A stretch of 64,000 bases of DNA from Ziziphus jujuba (GCF_031755915.1 NC_083383.1:23239001-23303000), one strand, 5' to 3'. Shown: positions 12,476 through 25,275, counted from the first letter of the stretch. The notes: generated from the sequence alone by a model not told the origin. Numbers and translations: made by a program.

Positions 12476-12533
<58 letters not shown>

Positions 12534-13216
12534 GTCAAATTATTATAAAAAATATATAGAATATAAATTTTCTATCTGAGTAGCTCTTACCTATGTTTTA
12601 AATATCATATTTAAAAAATATCATCAATTTTTTGATTGGTTTATAGGAGTTAATAATGCACATCCTAGCTGTTACAATTTCTGAAAAAAATAGTTACTTT
12701 ACTCCTACAACACAATATCTGAAAAATTATTTAACACTGAATTCTTTTAATACTAATTATAATTTCTAAGTTGTGAATATGTAAGCCGGATAGTATACCA
12801 TTTTTTTTTTTTCAGCAGAATAGTATACCATGTGAACATATAAAGACTGAACAATTTCAGAGGAATGTGAGAAGCCACATGCACCATATGGTTGTCGGTT
12901 AAAGATTTGCACCACTAGTCTATCCTGCCAAGAATAAATACCAGTGAAAGCCAAGCAATCTTTTTCCAAACTTCGAGGTTTTTAATTTTTCCTATCCCCG
13001 ATAAACGACAATGTCCTTTCTAACCCTAACCCAATATTATTTTATTTTATTTTCCTTACATTCCTTTACTTTCCTTTTCATTCTCTTTTCCGCGTAAAGA
13101 AAGTTTGCTCACCATGCTCGTCATCGGCTGTCACTCACACACACACGCACCGCCATTACTCTGTCTCTCTCTCTCTCTGTTTCTCTTCATCATATCTTAC
13201 CTTCCAAGAAAAATCC
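11637..13216. other. Upstream intergenic DNA with microsatellites
   Basis: No gene is supported. There is a TTTA/ATTT run at 11762-11785, (AT)n at 11993-12018, (AAT)n then (GAT)n at 12341-12389, (CA)n(TA)n at 12480-12532 and (CT)n at 13161-13179. A minus-strand ORF at 12766-12969 has no recognisable domain. A telomere-like AACCCTAACCC string is at 13022-13032, a length and place typical of a promoter telo-box rather than a telomere remnant. Confidence 0.5.
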
Positions 13217-13222
13217 CATGCA
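13217..13222 (+). promoter_or_regulatory. RY motif (CATGCA) upstream of the DOG1-like gene
   Basis: CATGCA lies about 155 bp before the TATA box. RY elements bind B3-domain seed regulators (ABI3, FUS3, LEC2), and several DOG1-family genes are seed-expressed. A 6-mer occurs often by chance, so this is suggestive only. Confidence 0.35.
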
Positions 13223-13371
13223 ATTTTTTTTTAGTACCTTCAACATGAAGCAAAAGCAAAACATACAAAATCCATACAAGCAAACCTCAAATAGTTATTA
13301 TTAAAATTTTTAATAATTGATGGTTTCCAAAGATCTTGTTAGGTGTTTTCTCAACCACAATGTTCAACAAC

Positions 13372-13379
13372 TATAAATA
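13372..13379 (+). promoter_or_regulatory. TATA box of the DOG1-like gene
   Basis: TATAAATA lies about 100 bp before the preferred ATG at 13473. Transcription would start near 13400-13410 and leave a 5' leader of some 65 bases. Confidence 0.65.
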
Positions 13380-13472
13380 CATACCATAATGACGAGCTTT
13401 TAAATTTTTCTCGTGCTTTTGCTTTTTCCTAAATTTTTTGGTTTTTCCATCACCATTAATCATCATTCATAT

Positions 13473-14198
13473 ATGTCTAACCAAAATGGTTCAAATCTTC
13501 AAGAGAGGTTTCAGAACTTCTTCAATGGTTGGCTTGAAAGACAACAGAGTTTTCTCGACCAACTCGATCATTTCTACTCTTCCCTAACCAGCCATGAAAA
13601 CCACCTAGAACAACAGCGAAACTCGATCATCGAACAAGTTCTGTCCCACTACCAAGAATATTACGAAGAGAAAGCAAGAGCAGCTTTGGAAGACGTATTC
13701 ACTGTCTTCTCGGCTCCATGGTTGAGCTCCTTCGAGCGGACTTTCCTCTGGATTGGGGGCTTCAAACCGTCGATGATACTCCGTCTAGTGAACAACATAC
13801 TCGGCGACTTAACTCCTGAACAGCTGCAGATCATGGAGCGAATGAAGGCCGAGACAAGCCAGGCCGAGAAGGAGCTGATGGAGACGACAGCGACGGTTCA
13901 GGAGAGTCTTGCAGCTCCGCCATTGCTGACGTTGGCAAGAAGAGTAGGGAGACTGATGGGTGGAGAGATATTGAACTTGGATGGGGCTCTGGAGAGGGTG
14001 AAGACGGCAATGCTTGGGGTTTTGCAGAGCGCAGATGGGCTTCGAGCTTCCACGGTGAGGAAGTTGGTGGAGGTTTTGAGTCCCGATCAGAAGGTGAGGT
14101 TTTTGATGAGAGTTGCACAATTTCAGCTCAGTATTAGGAGGTGGGGAGTGCAGAGGGATTCGCAGAGAGCGACAAGTTGTTTGAGTTTGAGAGGTTGA
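13473..14198 (+). CDS. DOG1 domain-containing protein (DOG1-like)
   Basis: A 241-residue single-exon protein of the plant DOG1-like family, which shares its domain with the N-terminal part of TGA bZIP factors. Family members act in seed dormancy and maturation; DOG1 itself interacts with PP2C phosphatases and binds heme. Visible landmarks are FQNFFNGWLERQ (13-24), the HYQEYYEEKARAA motif (59-71), the hallmark WLSSFERTFLWIGGFKPS (83-100), DLTPEQL (112-118), a helix with TVQESLAAPPLLTLARR (141-157) and a second helical half to about 223. There is no bZIP region, so it is not a full TGA factor. An upstream in-frame ATG (13413) would add 20 hydrophobic residues. I prefer 13473 because homologues begin shortly before the FQ.FF.GW block. 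A TATA box lies upstream, and AATAAA at 14374-14379 may serve polyadenylation. Intact, with no frameshift. It resembles DOG1-like 4 in length, but orthology is not proven. Confidence 0.92.
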   Translation: MSNQNGSNLQERFQNFFNGWLERQQSFLDQLDHFYSSLTSHENHLEQQRNSIIEQVLSHYQEYYEEKARAALEDVFTVFSAPWLSSFERTFLWIGGFKPSMILRLVNNILGDLTPEQLQIMERMKAETSQAEKELMETTATVQESLAAPPLLTLARRVGRLMGGEILNLDGALERVKTAMLGVLQSADGLRASTVRKLVEVLSPDQKVRFLMRVAQFQLSIRRWGVQRDSQRATSCLSLRG

Positions 14199-14989
14199 TT
14201 TTCTTTTTTTTTTTTTTTGGGGGGGGGGGGTGGCGCGGCGGGTGTGCTTTAAAGCCAAAATAGCACCGAATGGCTGAGAAAATGAAGGGGGAGACTTTTT
14301 CACTTTACTCGCATTAGTAAACATTGGAGGCTGATATATTAAGTAAGTGAAAGAATATCCAAAAAAACAAAAAAATAAAAATAAAAATGTCCAAGCTAGG
14401 AAATGCTGCACTCAGTCTTATAGCGGCTCTATAATTTCACTTTATTCACCATATGAAGTCTCAGATTTTGGGACCAAGGAACAAGAAAGAAAGAAATGCT
14501 ATTGCTTGAGAAATGATAAACTTGCTTTTCGTTTTCATAAACAAAAAAATAAAAAAAAATAATAATAAAAATTGCTTTTTGTTTTGTAATATGTAAGCCC
14601 AATTGTTTTGAGGACTTTGGGTTTTTATTACCAAATAAAGCTCAATCTTTTACGAAGTTGGGCTCAATTTCAGCTAAGGTACAAAGGATTTCTGTGGGCT
14701 GCAAAATTGAGATGGGAAAAGTGCAATTACTCTCTTGTAGTTTTATATCAGTTTCAATTTGCCCGTTTAAAATTAAACAATGTTCCCCTATATTTTAATT
14801 TTTACATAAACTTTGAATTGCCCCTTCTGTTACTTTTTGTCATTTGAAGTTAACAGAAGCTAAAATAGGTTTCGGAAAACCCTTAAATTCAAGTCAGTAT
14901 TCGAGGAGGAGAGGCCATTGTTGAACAACAGAAGCAGGTCCTTGCTATTTCACTCCTGTTATTTGCTCTCTCTCCCTCTCTTTCTCTCC

Positions 14990-15022
<33 letters not shown>

Positions 15023-16789
15023 CATTTATACATATTTCCTTTTTCGTGAAAAAAAAAAGAAAGTATTAAGTGATTATTGAATTTATTTAGTACGATTTAA
15101 AATAGAAAATTAACTGTGGTTGACCCAAAAAAAAAAAAAAAAAAAGAAGAAGAAGAAAAGAAAGGAAATTAATGGTCTCATTATTAAGTATGAAAGGACA
15201 TTAATGGTCTCATTGTTAAGTATACATTATGCATACAATCTAGCATCCTATATGTGGCACACATTAAAATGACCAATAGGGTAATTTTTTTTTAAAATTG
15301 TTATGTAAGGAGAGACTAATTATTAGGTACACATTGTGCGTACAATCTAACATCTTATGTGGTACATATACTCAATTAAAGAAAGGCATATATACAACTA
15401 ATAACATATTTAACAAAAAACAATTAGAAAAAAAAAAAAAACTAATAACACGTGACATGAGATTAAATAAGTTAAACTAGCCACCGATTGCATTTTCTTC
15501 CATTTGTCTTCTTTATTTTTGCATATTGGCTTTCATATCCATCACAATTTGCAGGCCTCCATCTCGAGAAAGAAAATCTTTGACAAGTTTATGTAACCTC
15601 CATGGCCAATTGTGATAGAATGAAAGGTGATATTTTAGTGCTAAGCTTTTCCATTCGCATTCCCATGGAAACCATTTTTCTTAGAAAAGGTCAACTAGAT
15701 TTTTAGCACTATGTTGTGGTCGACAAAAATTCAATATTAGGGCAACTATTTTTTTTTTTTTTTTTGGTTGGTTCGTATATTTCCTTTCCATTATTTTGGA
15801 TGAGTATTTCAAGCATAAAATTTATTGCAGACTTAGACTTAAAGATAAAAGCTTGAAAGTTTGACAGAGATTGAGGATTTGAAACAAAATTTGGAATGAC
15901 AGAATGAGACTTCTACATCTTTAATTTGATATGCAGTGCATTTTTCTTGATACTTTCATGAGATTTGACCCCATGGACCTTTTGGGACATCTATCGAACT
16001 TGTTTCTATATCAGAAATGCTTTGTAATCTACTTGGGGAACTTTTGTTAGCTTTAAATTAGTCATTTGTGGTTGGGATTTGGGATGCTCAACATAGCATA
16101 CTAAATTGAAGAGCCAAGGTTTCAAATGCTAGGCTCAAAATGCAAATATTTTGCCTTATAATTAAAGCATAACAACAAAATTATTTATCGTTTCTTGCTT
16201 AAGCCATCCAACTTTGATTCTTAAATCTACATACAAAAGCTCTTGTAGAGGTGAAGACACTTCGAAGTTCATCCAAACCTGCCCTTCCCAAGGTTCTGTG
16301 GCGGCTATTCTAACGTCATTAAACAATCAGTCCATCCAGAAACCCTTACTTTTGAAGCATTATTCATCAAATCATGCATTACTTCCATATTCACGAGGTA
16401 ATTAATTTACAATCATCAAGCAATACAAACCTTAACAACTTCAAAGATCATGTAATTCTAAACATAAAATCTTAATGTCTATATATCAAGATTTTAGTCC
16501 ATTATAGGTAAAAATACAGGCTACAGGATCATTGTATTCAATACTACTTAACCTTAATATAAAATATAATTAAAGCCAATTAAGTTTCTAGTGCGAGTCA
16601 TACTTAACCTCAATATGTTCAGAGTCACTAATCAATTCTAAATACATAAACATTAAGTACATAAGGTATAACAACAATAAAAGATTCATTATTGAAATTA
16701 ATTTTCAATGTACCCACTGCTCTGGAAATCCAAACAAGCACACTTCTCTCCCAAAAATTTGTATCCCATTAACACATGTAGAGTTTGGA
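14199..16789. other. 3' flank and AT-rich intergenic DNA
   Basis: Right after the DOG1-like stop comes a T-run then a G-run (14200-14230), a likely unstable homopolymer pair. At 14700-14880 the text (gtgcaattactctc, tcaatttgcccg, gttaacagaag) resembles half of a common plant MITE, but no second half was found. (CT)n(TA)n lies at 14966-15022 and A-runs at 15127-15145. No gene is supported. Short ORFs lack motifs. Confidence 0.5.
15218..15370. repeat. Dispersed direct repeat pair, about 45 bp
   Basis: ttaagtatacattatgcata (from about 15219) and ttaggtacacattgtgcgta (from about 15323) begin two diverged copies, each continuing caatcta(g/a)catc and then tatgtgg. The copies are about 100 bp apart. 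Origin unknown. Confidence 0.6.
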
Positions 16790-19700
16790 AAATGGAGGGG
16801 TGAGCACATGTACTGGGTGAGCACAAGTACTCGGTGAGGGGTTTAATACTCAAGTTGAAAATAACAGCTCTATTCGCAAAATAGATACAATATACATATA
16901 ATCATGACATGATGTAATGTACGTACTGCAAGGTTTAGAGGTTTTGGTAAAACTTAAAATCTTAAGTACTTGGCATATAACACATTTAAAGTACAATTAG
17001 TGTATGTTTAGTTTCAGTGAATCATTTATCTAACACTCATGCCAATAATATATCAAGGCATAAAGAAAAGTCACCACTACACATATAGAAAATGGATCAA
17101 AATATATGAGCATGTAATTAACCAAACCTCAACTCAACTGCTTAGCGGATATACTCAACACCTAGTAGGAGGAAACAACAACACATCGATGTATTCACGA
17201 TATCACTACATAACCATAATCATCATGCCATAACCTTTACCTTCAGCCTTTGATGACTAACCCAAAATCCAGAGGTCAGAGCTATTTGTCTCCAGGCAGT
17301 GGTCAACATTGTGGCCATAGAATAATCTTGCTTGTCTCCCCATGTGATCAAGCTGATGCCACAAGACAGTTCTGCCTCTGGTCCTTGTATTAGTTAGACT
17401 AAATCTAGAGATAAAAAATAATTTAACATAATAGATCATAAACAAAGCATGTCTTGTCATATATCCATATCCTTATGTCATTTGTTCTACACTAGGTCTG
17501 CTTGAAACCAAATTTCAAAATTAGGCCAATGCATTTTATAAAATCCATTTAGAAATCACGTTCATAAAACATGCTCATATGACATGTTTAATGCATGCTT
17601 ATGCATCATGCAGTATGCTTATATGATTCTAAATATTTCCATATACAATATATCCGAAGTAACACTTCCAAAATAAACAAATAGTAATAATAATATCATA
17701 AATTGTAAATAAAAAAGCATATATTACAACTCCACAAGTCACATATAATATCTATGTGTCATGCGCATAGATGCATGAACGCAGCACTGCACCATATATA
17801 TATATATTGAAATTAGGTAGGGTTTAAAGAAAATTCCACTTATGGTATAGTTCAGATTATTAGTCCAAAATATTCCTTTGCTCAATCCTAAAATGGTGCT
17901 CCTTGGTCTTTACAATAACCAATACGTTCCAATTAGTTTCTGTTCCTAACCTTTCAACACAAAAAAACATACACTATTAGAACACAAGAATGACATCCCA
18001 TTACTTCTATTATAGGTTATTCAAACCCATTAAATAGTAGACCCTTTATCTTCAGTTTCACTTTGTATCTGTATTTTTCTTTTATTGAATTTAGTACATT
18101 ATAGTCCAATTCCAACCATTTATTTAATATTAACAACAACTACCATCCTCAAACATAAAAATCAACTTCACAATCTAAATCAACACATCAATCATCAATT
18201 AAGGATTAAATTAAGGAGTTAACTTGTAATTCAAGCAACATAAATTAACCTCCAAGAAATAAATTAAAAGTTCAAAATAATTTACAAATGAGCTTTTCCA
18301 AAACTTGACTTCAAAAATTAATTCATTTAAAGTCCGAAAACACTTTATAAGTCTCATAGTTACCAGGATCGGTCCAAAAGTCACCAAATTTTATAAAAAT
18401 TCATTTCTTGACTTATGAAAATAATTTGAATTCCAATTGTCTTCCAAATAAAAGATACCATAACCTTAAAAACATTCCTAATTTTCCAAAATTCCCTAAG
18501 AAAGTTTAGAAAATGATCTTAACCTAAAAAATAAAAGTAGGATTTAAAAGTCCATTAACCCATAATTATTTTTAAAAAATTTCCTTTACCTCAAATTATA
18601 AAATAGAACTTAATTTTTCGTTTCCACTTTAGCAATCCAAAACCAACAAAACCAAATGGGCATATAACACATTCCATTACACATTTTCATTCTAGTCACC
18701 TTTGTTCCTTAGTCTTTCCTTATTTATTCAATCTACTATATGCTCAAGTACCTAACTAAACAATTCCAATTCTAAGTTTAAAGCTTATGGGAAATTCATT
18801 ATGGTGCTTAGATACTTAGTGATCAAAATCTCTATAAAAAACCTTTCGAATGTAACTAAAGATTTATAATCTCAAAATATTCATCACCATACAAGAAGAA
18901 TTAAAAAAAAAAAAAAAGAATCCAATGCAAACCGAACAAGCCTTTCAGGTTCAAGGGATAATTTGAGGGAAGTGAGTTTCGAAATGGTCGATATAAATTT
19001 CTAACTATAGCCATACAAACCCAACACCATAATTTTAAGAAAAACAATTCAAATTCGAATTTTTAAGAAAAACTACACTGAACAAGATTTAAGGAAACTC
19101 TATAAACATGTAGCATAGAAACAAATCTAGCATACTTTTACTCATAACTTGCAACAAATTTAAACTTTAATTCTTGAAAAGAATAAGAGGGAAACCTTAG
19201 AAAAATAAAAACATGGGTTCTAGGTTTGGCATCAACAAACAAACCCTAGATTTCAATTGAAAGACTCAAAAAGAAATTAACATTAAACATAATAAAATTA
19301 TTTTAAAGCCTAAGGAAAATTTTAAATAAGGCCAAAAACAACCCAATTTATTCAATGCTAAAGGCTTAAAAAAAAATAAAAGAGTTACCTAATAAAATCA
19401 ACCACTTTATCAAATGAGAAGCAGCTCAATTCAAGGATTTATGAGTTCACTAAAATTTTTAAAAGAATCTTACACAAAACATAAGGAAAGAAAATTTATC
19501 AGGAATAAGACCATCAAACCTGTTTTTGTTATTGTGAAGAATTATGAGAAATTTTTATCTCCAAACTTCATAAAATCTACAACCAACCTATAGTAAATCT
19601 TTAAAACACATTTACTTAAAATAGAGGGCAAGATTGAGTTTGATTTTAGAAGAAAATTAAGAGAAAAAGTTTGAACAACAACCCTTACTCTTGGTTTGAG

Positions 19701-20566
19701 AGTTCAAGAAGTTCTCAAAATTTTCTTTCATAAAACCTCATGAGTTTCCATATGTAAATAAGGATTAAAGCTAACATTTCAGTTGTCAATAACATTGAAC
19801 CAAAACTACTTAAAAATTTCAAGGACTCATTAATAATTCAAGGAGTAACAATCTGGACAGCTTCTGTTTTGAGCATAATCAAGGAAGAAATAAATAAGTT
19901 TCTTGTTTCAAACCCATAGATCTTAACATGCAATCTAAGATCAAGCTAGAATATATAAAGATCCTGGACATATTAAATATTTTGTCCTATATCTTAAAGA
20001 AAAATATGAGAAAAGCTTAAACAAAACATTTTAAATAATTTAACACCATTCAGTTTTAAACCAACACCAAGACAAAAAGTTTCCTTTCCAAAAATCTCGA
20101 CATCTTCACATGTTAAAACAAGATTAAGGCTATTATTCAACTCACTTCTAACTTATAGTAAGATCCAATCTAAAACATTTAAAGAAAAACAACAAAAACT
20201 GGAAAGAAAGCTTGGACAACTTTTGGTTTTGAAAGTAAATACAAAAGCAACTAAAATTTACTTAGAAAAACCTTTAGATCAACAAATGCAAGTGAAGATC
20301 CTTATACATACTATGTCTGCCCGAAGTGTAGACTTAAATCTATACATAAGTGAAAAGGAAAACCAAGATAAAATCATATTTAAACATCTATAACATTAGA
20401 TTCTACTACCAGTTTAATTAGCCAATTTTCTCAAAGAAATATTTCAAAATATGGCATGCAATAATAGATCAATCTGTTACTAATAAAAAGTTCTAAGTAT
20501 GTAAAACAAGGAGAAAAATATAAGAAAAGCCAAGAAAATTTCATGTCTACAGCAGCAGTACCATTT
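16790..20566 (-). repeat. Probable decayed long gypsy LTR, part 1 (split by copia)
   Basis: AT-rich DNA continuous, across the copia insertion, with 38798-39813. That right part ends in TGGGATGTTACA, which reads TGTAACATCCCA on the minus strand, the start typical of long plant gypsy LTRs. A segment at about 17240-17400 and a gggtgagcac..ctcggtgagg segment near 16800-16840 resemble parts seen in the long LTRs elsewhere in this window. The left end was not found: the bases after the right end are GAATG, and I could not place a matching GAATG before a TG here. Lineage and orientation are inference. Confidence 0.4.
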
Positions 20567-20976
20567 TGATAGAATATATGGACCACCTGGACAGCCACCT
20601 CAGCACACAAAAACCCACTTCAGCACTTGAACCAATCAGCCAAGCTATTAGATGAATATGAAAGAGATTTTATTCTACAAGGACTGACCAATTGTAAAGC
20701 TATCTCCAAGGGTTTATATCATGATAGACTTGTAGGTAGTATATAAGGATTGTTTTATTTTATTTTTCTCTTTATTTGCAATGTTGCAGATCAGTAAATA
20801 TATGTATATATATATATCACAGCTTGTGAGTGTAAGAGTGAAAATACTGTGTATGTTTACGTGGAGTATCAAAAGAAAGTTTTTTGCAAAATATTTTTTT
20901 CATCTCTGTTTTGTTTCATGAGAACAAAGGAAGTTTTGTTATTTCATAAAATAATTGCTTACTTTGTCTTTCATCA
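20567..20976 (+). repeat. Copia 5' LTR
   Basis: Starts TGATAGAATATATGGACC and ends GTCTTTCATCA. It has a short TA-rich microsatellite near 20797-20818. Confidence 0.93.
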
Positions 20977-20988
20977 TGGTATCAGAGC
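20977..20988 (+). other. Copia primer-binding site (initiator Met tRNA)
   Basis: TGGTATCAGAGC directly follows the LTR. It is complementary to the 3' end of plant initiator methionine tRNA. Confidence 0.9.
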
Positions 20989-21174
20989 ATGTTGCAATCT
21001 TGGATCTTAACGTTGCTGTAGAAGTTGAACCAAAACTCTCAATTCAATCATTCCATCAATGATTAAGTCCAATATCAATCAAATTAGATTCCTCAAATTT
21101 TTTTTTTTGTTATGACTCTCTCAAGTTATTCCTCTCATTCAAAGTCTTGGCATTTATCATCATATTTCGAGTAA

Positions 21175-22130
21175 TGGCAAACCATCAAGAGAACCAGAAA
21201 CGGAGCAAGGCAGCTAGGAGGGTAATCCAAACTTTGCTTTGTGGGTTAACAATGATGGACTTTTGATCACTTGGCTACTTAGTATCATGTATGTGGATGT
21301 TATCAGCTTCACCTTTGATCTTGAAACATCATTTCTTGTGTGGAAAGCTATTGAAGAACACCTTCTTCCAGCTACCAAGGAGAAGGAAATTTTTCTCAGT
21401 GACAACCTCATGGGATTAAAGAAAAGGAGTCTATCAATCAATGAGTATATCCATAAGTTTACTTTCATCTGTGATAACCTGGCTGCTATTGGCAAACCAA
21501 TTGATGATCTAGACAAATGTTTTCGTTTATCTCGCGGGTTAGGTGTCAAATATCAACCTTTTTGTTTGGTAATGTTGACAAACCCTCCATATCCATCTTT
21601 TACTCAATTTGTGTTAGCGTTAAAAGCACATGATCAGGCTTTTATTGATAGTTAATTGGAGGAAAAACAATTTGTAGATCATGCACTTGCTTTGGTAAGC
21701 AATCGTGGCAGAGATAGAGGTCGCAACTCAGAGGGAAGGTTTACCTCTCAGATAAGAGGATTTACCCCTGCTGGACGCTTCACAGCAACATTTCCTGTAA
21801 ATGTTTGGAAGCCTTAAATCGGTCCTCAAAATCGAGAAGCAAAAGGTAATCATTCTGATTCAAAAACAAGTTCTAACAATGTTGTTTATTGTTAAATATG
21901 TACCAGGCCTTATCATACAGTAGATAAATGTTGGAACGGGTATGATGTCTTTGATGATTCTAGAAAACCACAACAAGCTTTCACTGCCTTTCAAGATAAT
22001 AGAGAGGATAACACCATATATGCAAATTCAGGAGCTAATGCACACATGATAAGAGAAGAAGGTGATCTTATTTCCAAAAGACCTTACATTGGATATGATA
22101 GAATGTTGGAGAAACCATTATTCCTACAGA
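21175..22130 (+). pseudogene. Copia gag and protease, broken
   Basis: The frame begins near ATG 21175 (MANHQENQK) and is shifted before 21239. The capsid part at 21239-21655 contains the gag block with FLVWKAIEEHLLPATKEKEI and a final ALKAHDQAFIDS. A stop follows, then an Arg/Gly-rich stretch. A zinc knuckle near 21890 has a stop inside it (C then ICTRPYHTVDKC). The protease active site reads YANSGANAHM near 22018 where the family has D-S-G, so the catalytic Asp is replaced by Asn. Several further stops show that it is inactive. Confidence 0.85.
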
Positions 22131-22279
22131 ACTGTTGAAGCTACACTTAAATAATGTTTTAGTGGTTCCTCACTTGAAAAAGAATTTGTTGTCAATAAGC
22201 AAATTAACTTCTGATAATGCTTATACTGTTGAGTTTAACTTTCTACGTTTTTTAATAAAGGACCAAAACTAGCAGATAA

Positions 22280-22980
22280 TGACAAAGGGGAGTAGGAAAA
22301 GAGGCCTGTATGCACTGGATGATGGACACTTTGATGCGTTAAGTGCAATACAAAGTGGAAAAGATTCTTCTGGACTATGGCATGAACGGTTAGGGCATCC
22401 AAACACCACACTATTGCAAGTGTGAAATAAAAGCCAAGTCATTTCAATTTCTAATTGGCTAAAATATTTAGTTTGTAATAGTTGTCAGTTAGGCAAACAG
22501 TCCAAATTTCCTTTTAAGGTTTCAAATAATGTACTGGATTTTCCCTTGGAAAAAATCCATTTTGACTTATGGGGGCCAGCTCCAATTTCTTCTAATCAAG
22601 GCTTTGCTTATTATGTGATTTTTGTGGATGATTGCACTAGATTTTCATGGTTATATCCTCTAAAGAGAAAATCATATTTTTATGACACTTTTCTTCAATT
22701 TCAAAAGCTAGTTGAGAATCAGTTTGAACGGAGACTTAAAATTTTCCAATGTGATAATGGTGGAGAATTTACTTCAAATGATTTCTTAACACATTTGAAA
22801 TTATGTGGCATACAGCAACAACTCTCTTGTCCTGGAACTCCTCAACAAAATGGAGTTGTAGAAAGAAAACACCGTCATATAGTTGAGACTGGCTTGACAA
22901 TGTTGTTTCATGCAAATCTTCCATTAAAATATTGGGTTGAATCCTTTCTTACTGCTGTCTATCTAATAAAAGTGCCTTAA
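22280..22980 (+). pseudogene. Copia integrase, broken
   Basis: The zinc-binding HHCC region is recognisable: HERLGHPN near 22383 and CNSCQLGK near 22478, with a stop between them. The catalytic core runs through HFDLWGPAP, the family's first Asp, then FQCDNGGEFTS with the second Asp, and PGTPQQNGVVERKHRHIVE with the Glu. The three acidic residues are present. A stop at 22978 and frame changes downstream break the polyprotein. Confidence 0.88.
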
Positions 22981-23052
22981 ACATGCAAATACCATATTTA
23001 GGTTGTATGGCCAGCTTCCAGATTATGGTGGGATTAGAGTTTTCGACTGCTT

Positions 23053-24480
23053 ATGCTATCCTCATTTGAGAAAATAGGTGACCATAAATTCACTAAGAAA
23101 ATTTATCCCTGTGTATTTATTGGGTATAGTCCTCTACATAAAGGATATAGGTGCCTTGATCCTATCACTCACAACATCTATATATCCTGTCATGTGGTTT
23201 TCAATGAACATGTTTTTCCTTTTGGACCAACTAAAAAACCTCTTTTCAATAATGTGCAGGACTCACTTCATCTAACTAAGTTTTTAGATGCTGATGAGTG
23301 GTTACAAGCACCCATGACAAGCAATAAAGGAAGGCCAAATGATCAAACCAATGAGCACCTAATAGCTTCAAAAATGTACTATATGCAGTTTATTGAAGAA
23401 GCCACGTCCTTAATAGAAAACCACTTCTTAATGCCACAAACACAAGGAGAGAATCCGAGTCCTTCATCCATGAGCTCACTCAAAGAGCCAACTTTATTCT
23501 CACCATCACCTCATGAATTCGAGTCCTTCTCCAACTCATCCAATACACCAAATATCTCTTCTCATTTGTTTGTTGATCTACCCATATCAAACAACCTAGA
23601 AATCTCCACCATTCAATCCCACGTGAATCCTATGTTAACATGATGTCAATTACGTCTCCATCCAAATCATGCACATGAATTGGACCCATCTATATAAGCC
23701 AATACAACACTTGCAATTGTTTCAGAACCAAAGTCCTTAAGGTCAGCCTTAAAATCTAATGAATGGCTCATGACAATGGAAAAAGAACTTTCAGCTTTGC
23801 ACAAAAATAATACATGGGTGCTAGTTTTGCGACCGGCAGATGTTAACGTGGTTGGCTCAAAGTGGGTTTACAGAACAAAAATGAAAGAGGATGGAAGCTT
23901 GGATCATTATAAAGCAAGGTTAGTTGCCAAAGGGTTCACGTAGATTGATGGTCTTGATTATGATGAGACTAGTCCCGTCGTTAAACCAGCAACTATACAT
24001 GTTGTTTTATTTATTGTTTTAATGTCAAATTGGAAAATCAAGCAGTTGGATGTCAAGAATACCTTCCTTCATGGCGACTTAAAAGAAACCATATACATGG
24101 AGCAGCCATTGGGTTTTCAAGATGTAAATAATCCTCATCATGTCTGTCTTCTCAAAAAATCATTATATGGCTTAAAGCAAGCCCCTCGTGCCTGGTTTGA
24201 TAAATTCTCTACTTGCTTAATGAAACTTGAATTCCGTTGTAGCCAAGCTGACTCTTCCATGTTTGTCTACAATTATGGTAAGCATTTAATCATTATATTA
24301 GTCTATGTTGACGATGTGATTATCATTGGATCAAATGCAGCAATTATGCAATCTTTTATTGATAAGCTATGAAGCCAGTTTGCATTAAAGGATCTTGGAA
24401 TTCTTCATTATTTTTTGGGTATTGAAGAAACCTTTTTTAAAGGAGAATTACTTTTAATCTCAAGCTAAGTATACTAAGGA
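23053..24480 (+). pseudogene. Copia integrase tail and reverse transcriptase, broken
   Basis: 23053-23643 encodes the integrase C-terminal part (KIYPCVFIGYSPLHKGYRC, then HVVFNEHVFPF) and the Ser/Pro-rich linker. After a stop, the reverse transcriptase begins near 23760 (NEWLMTMEKEL, WVYRTKMKEDGS). It continues at 24022-24372 with QLDVKNTFLHGDL, SLYGLKQAPRAWFDKF and the catalytic LVYVDDVIIIGS. Stops lie at about 23941 and 24370. Confidence 0.9.
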
Positions 24481-25044
24481 TCTCCTTAGCCATTCTTACA
24501 TGCTTGAAGCCACCTCCATGTCTACACCGGTCTCTGTTAAGCCTTCCCTCACTCATGACTCTAATGAATCAATCAATGCTACAAAGTATCGAAGCATTAT
24601 GGGAGCTCTTCAGTATTTAACTTTTACTAGGCCTAATATTCAGTTTGCTGTAAATCAAGTCTGCCAACACTTTCAGAATTCCACCAAGCTCCATCTTCAA
24701 GTTGTCAAGTGTATACTACGATACCTTTGTGGCACACTAGATTATGGACTTCATTTTCTTGGCCAAAGTTCATCTACATTAATTGGTTTTTCAGATGTTG
24801 ATTGGGATGGATGCCCTGTTACCCAAAGGAGCGCTTCAGGATATTGTATCTATTTAGGAGTAAATTACATTTCCTAGGCATTAAAGAAATAAACCAGTGT
24901 TGCTCGATCCAGTGCTGAGTCTGAGTATCGTGCCATGGCTGCAGCCAATGCAGAACTCACATGGTTGTCTTATGTCTTACGAGACATTGATTTTTCATAT
25001 CCAAAACTAATTCAACTCCTTTGTGAAAATATCAATGCACTTCA
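24480..25044 (+). pseudogene. Copia RNase H, first part (interrupted by gypsy)
   Basis: Recognisable blocks are YRSIMGALQYLTFTRPNI, GFSDVDWDGCPVTQRSASGY, and SSAESEYRAMAAANAELTWL. The frame reaches LLCENINALH and is then cut exactly at the gypsy insertion (CTTCA at 25040-25044). It resumes at 38142 with [10 protein letters not shown]. Stops at about 24876 and 24889 inactivate it. Confidence 0.9.
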
Positions 25045-25275
25045 TGATGAGAGCACCCCAAGATGGAGTCCAGAGCCACTTCAAATCTCTACGGGACCAA
25101 TAACCAGGGCAAGAGCAAAGAGGTTTAAAGAAGCACTAAATGGTTTAATCTAAGAGGTGTTCACATCCCAAGGAAGCAAGTTCATTACTGAAGATGAACC
25201 AAAATTGGTCCATATGATTGGAACGGAGGATGCCAACATGAAAGAAAGCCTAACGCATGGAATCCAACAATATGG

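Noticed and set aside
12481..12532. CRISPR-like or structured repeat array
   Set aside because: Simple CA/TA dinucleotide repeat. No spacers, and this is a plant genome.
13022..13032. Telomere-like AACCCTAACCC
   Set aside because: Only one and a half units. Better read as a promoter telo-box or chance than as interstitial telomere.
13809..14411. 200-codon minus-strand ORF and a 95-codon one overlapping the DOG1-like gene
   Set aside because: Antisense shadows of a real coding exon. Ser/Pro/His-rich with no domain.
15890..15905. GAATGACAGAATG as the left target duplication of the decayed LTR ending at 39813
   Set aside because: GAATG matches the right flank, but it is not followed by TG or any recognisable LTR end, so the left boundary is left open.
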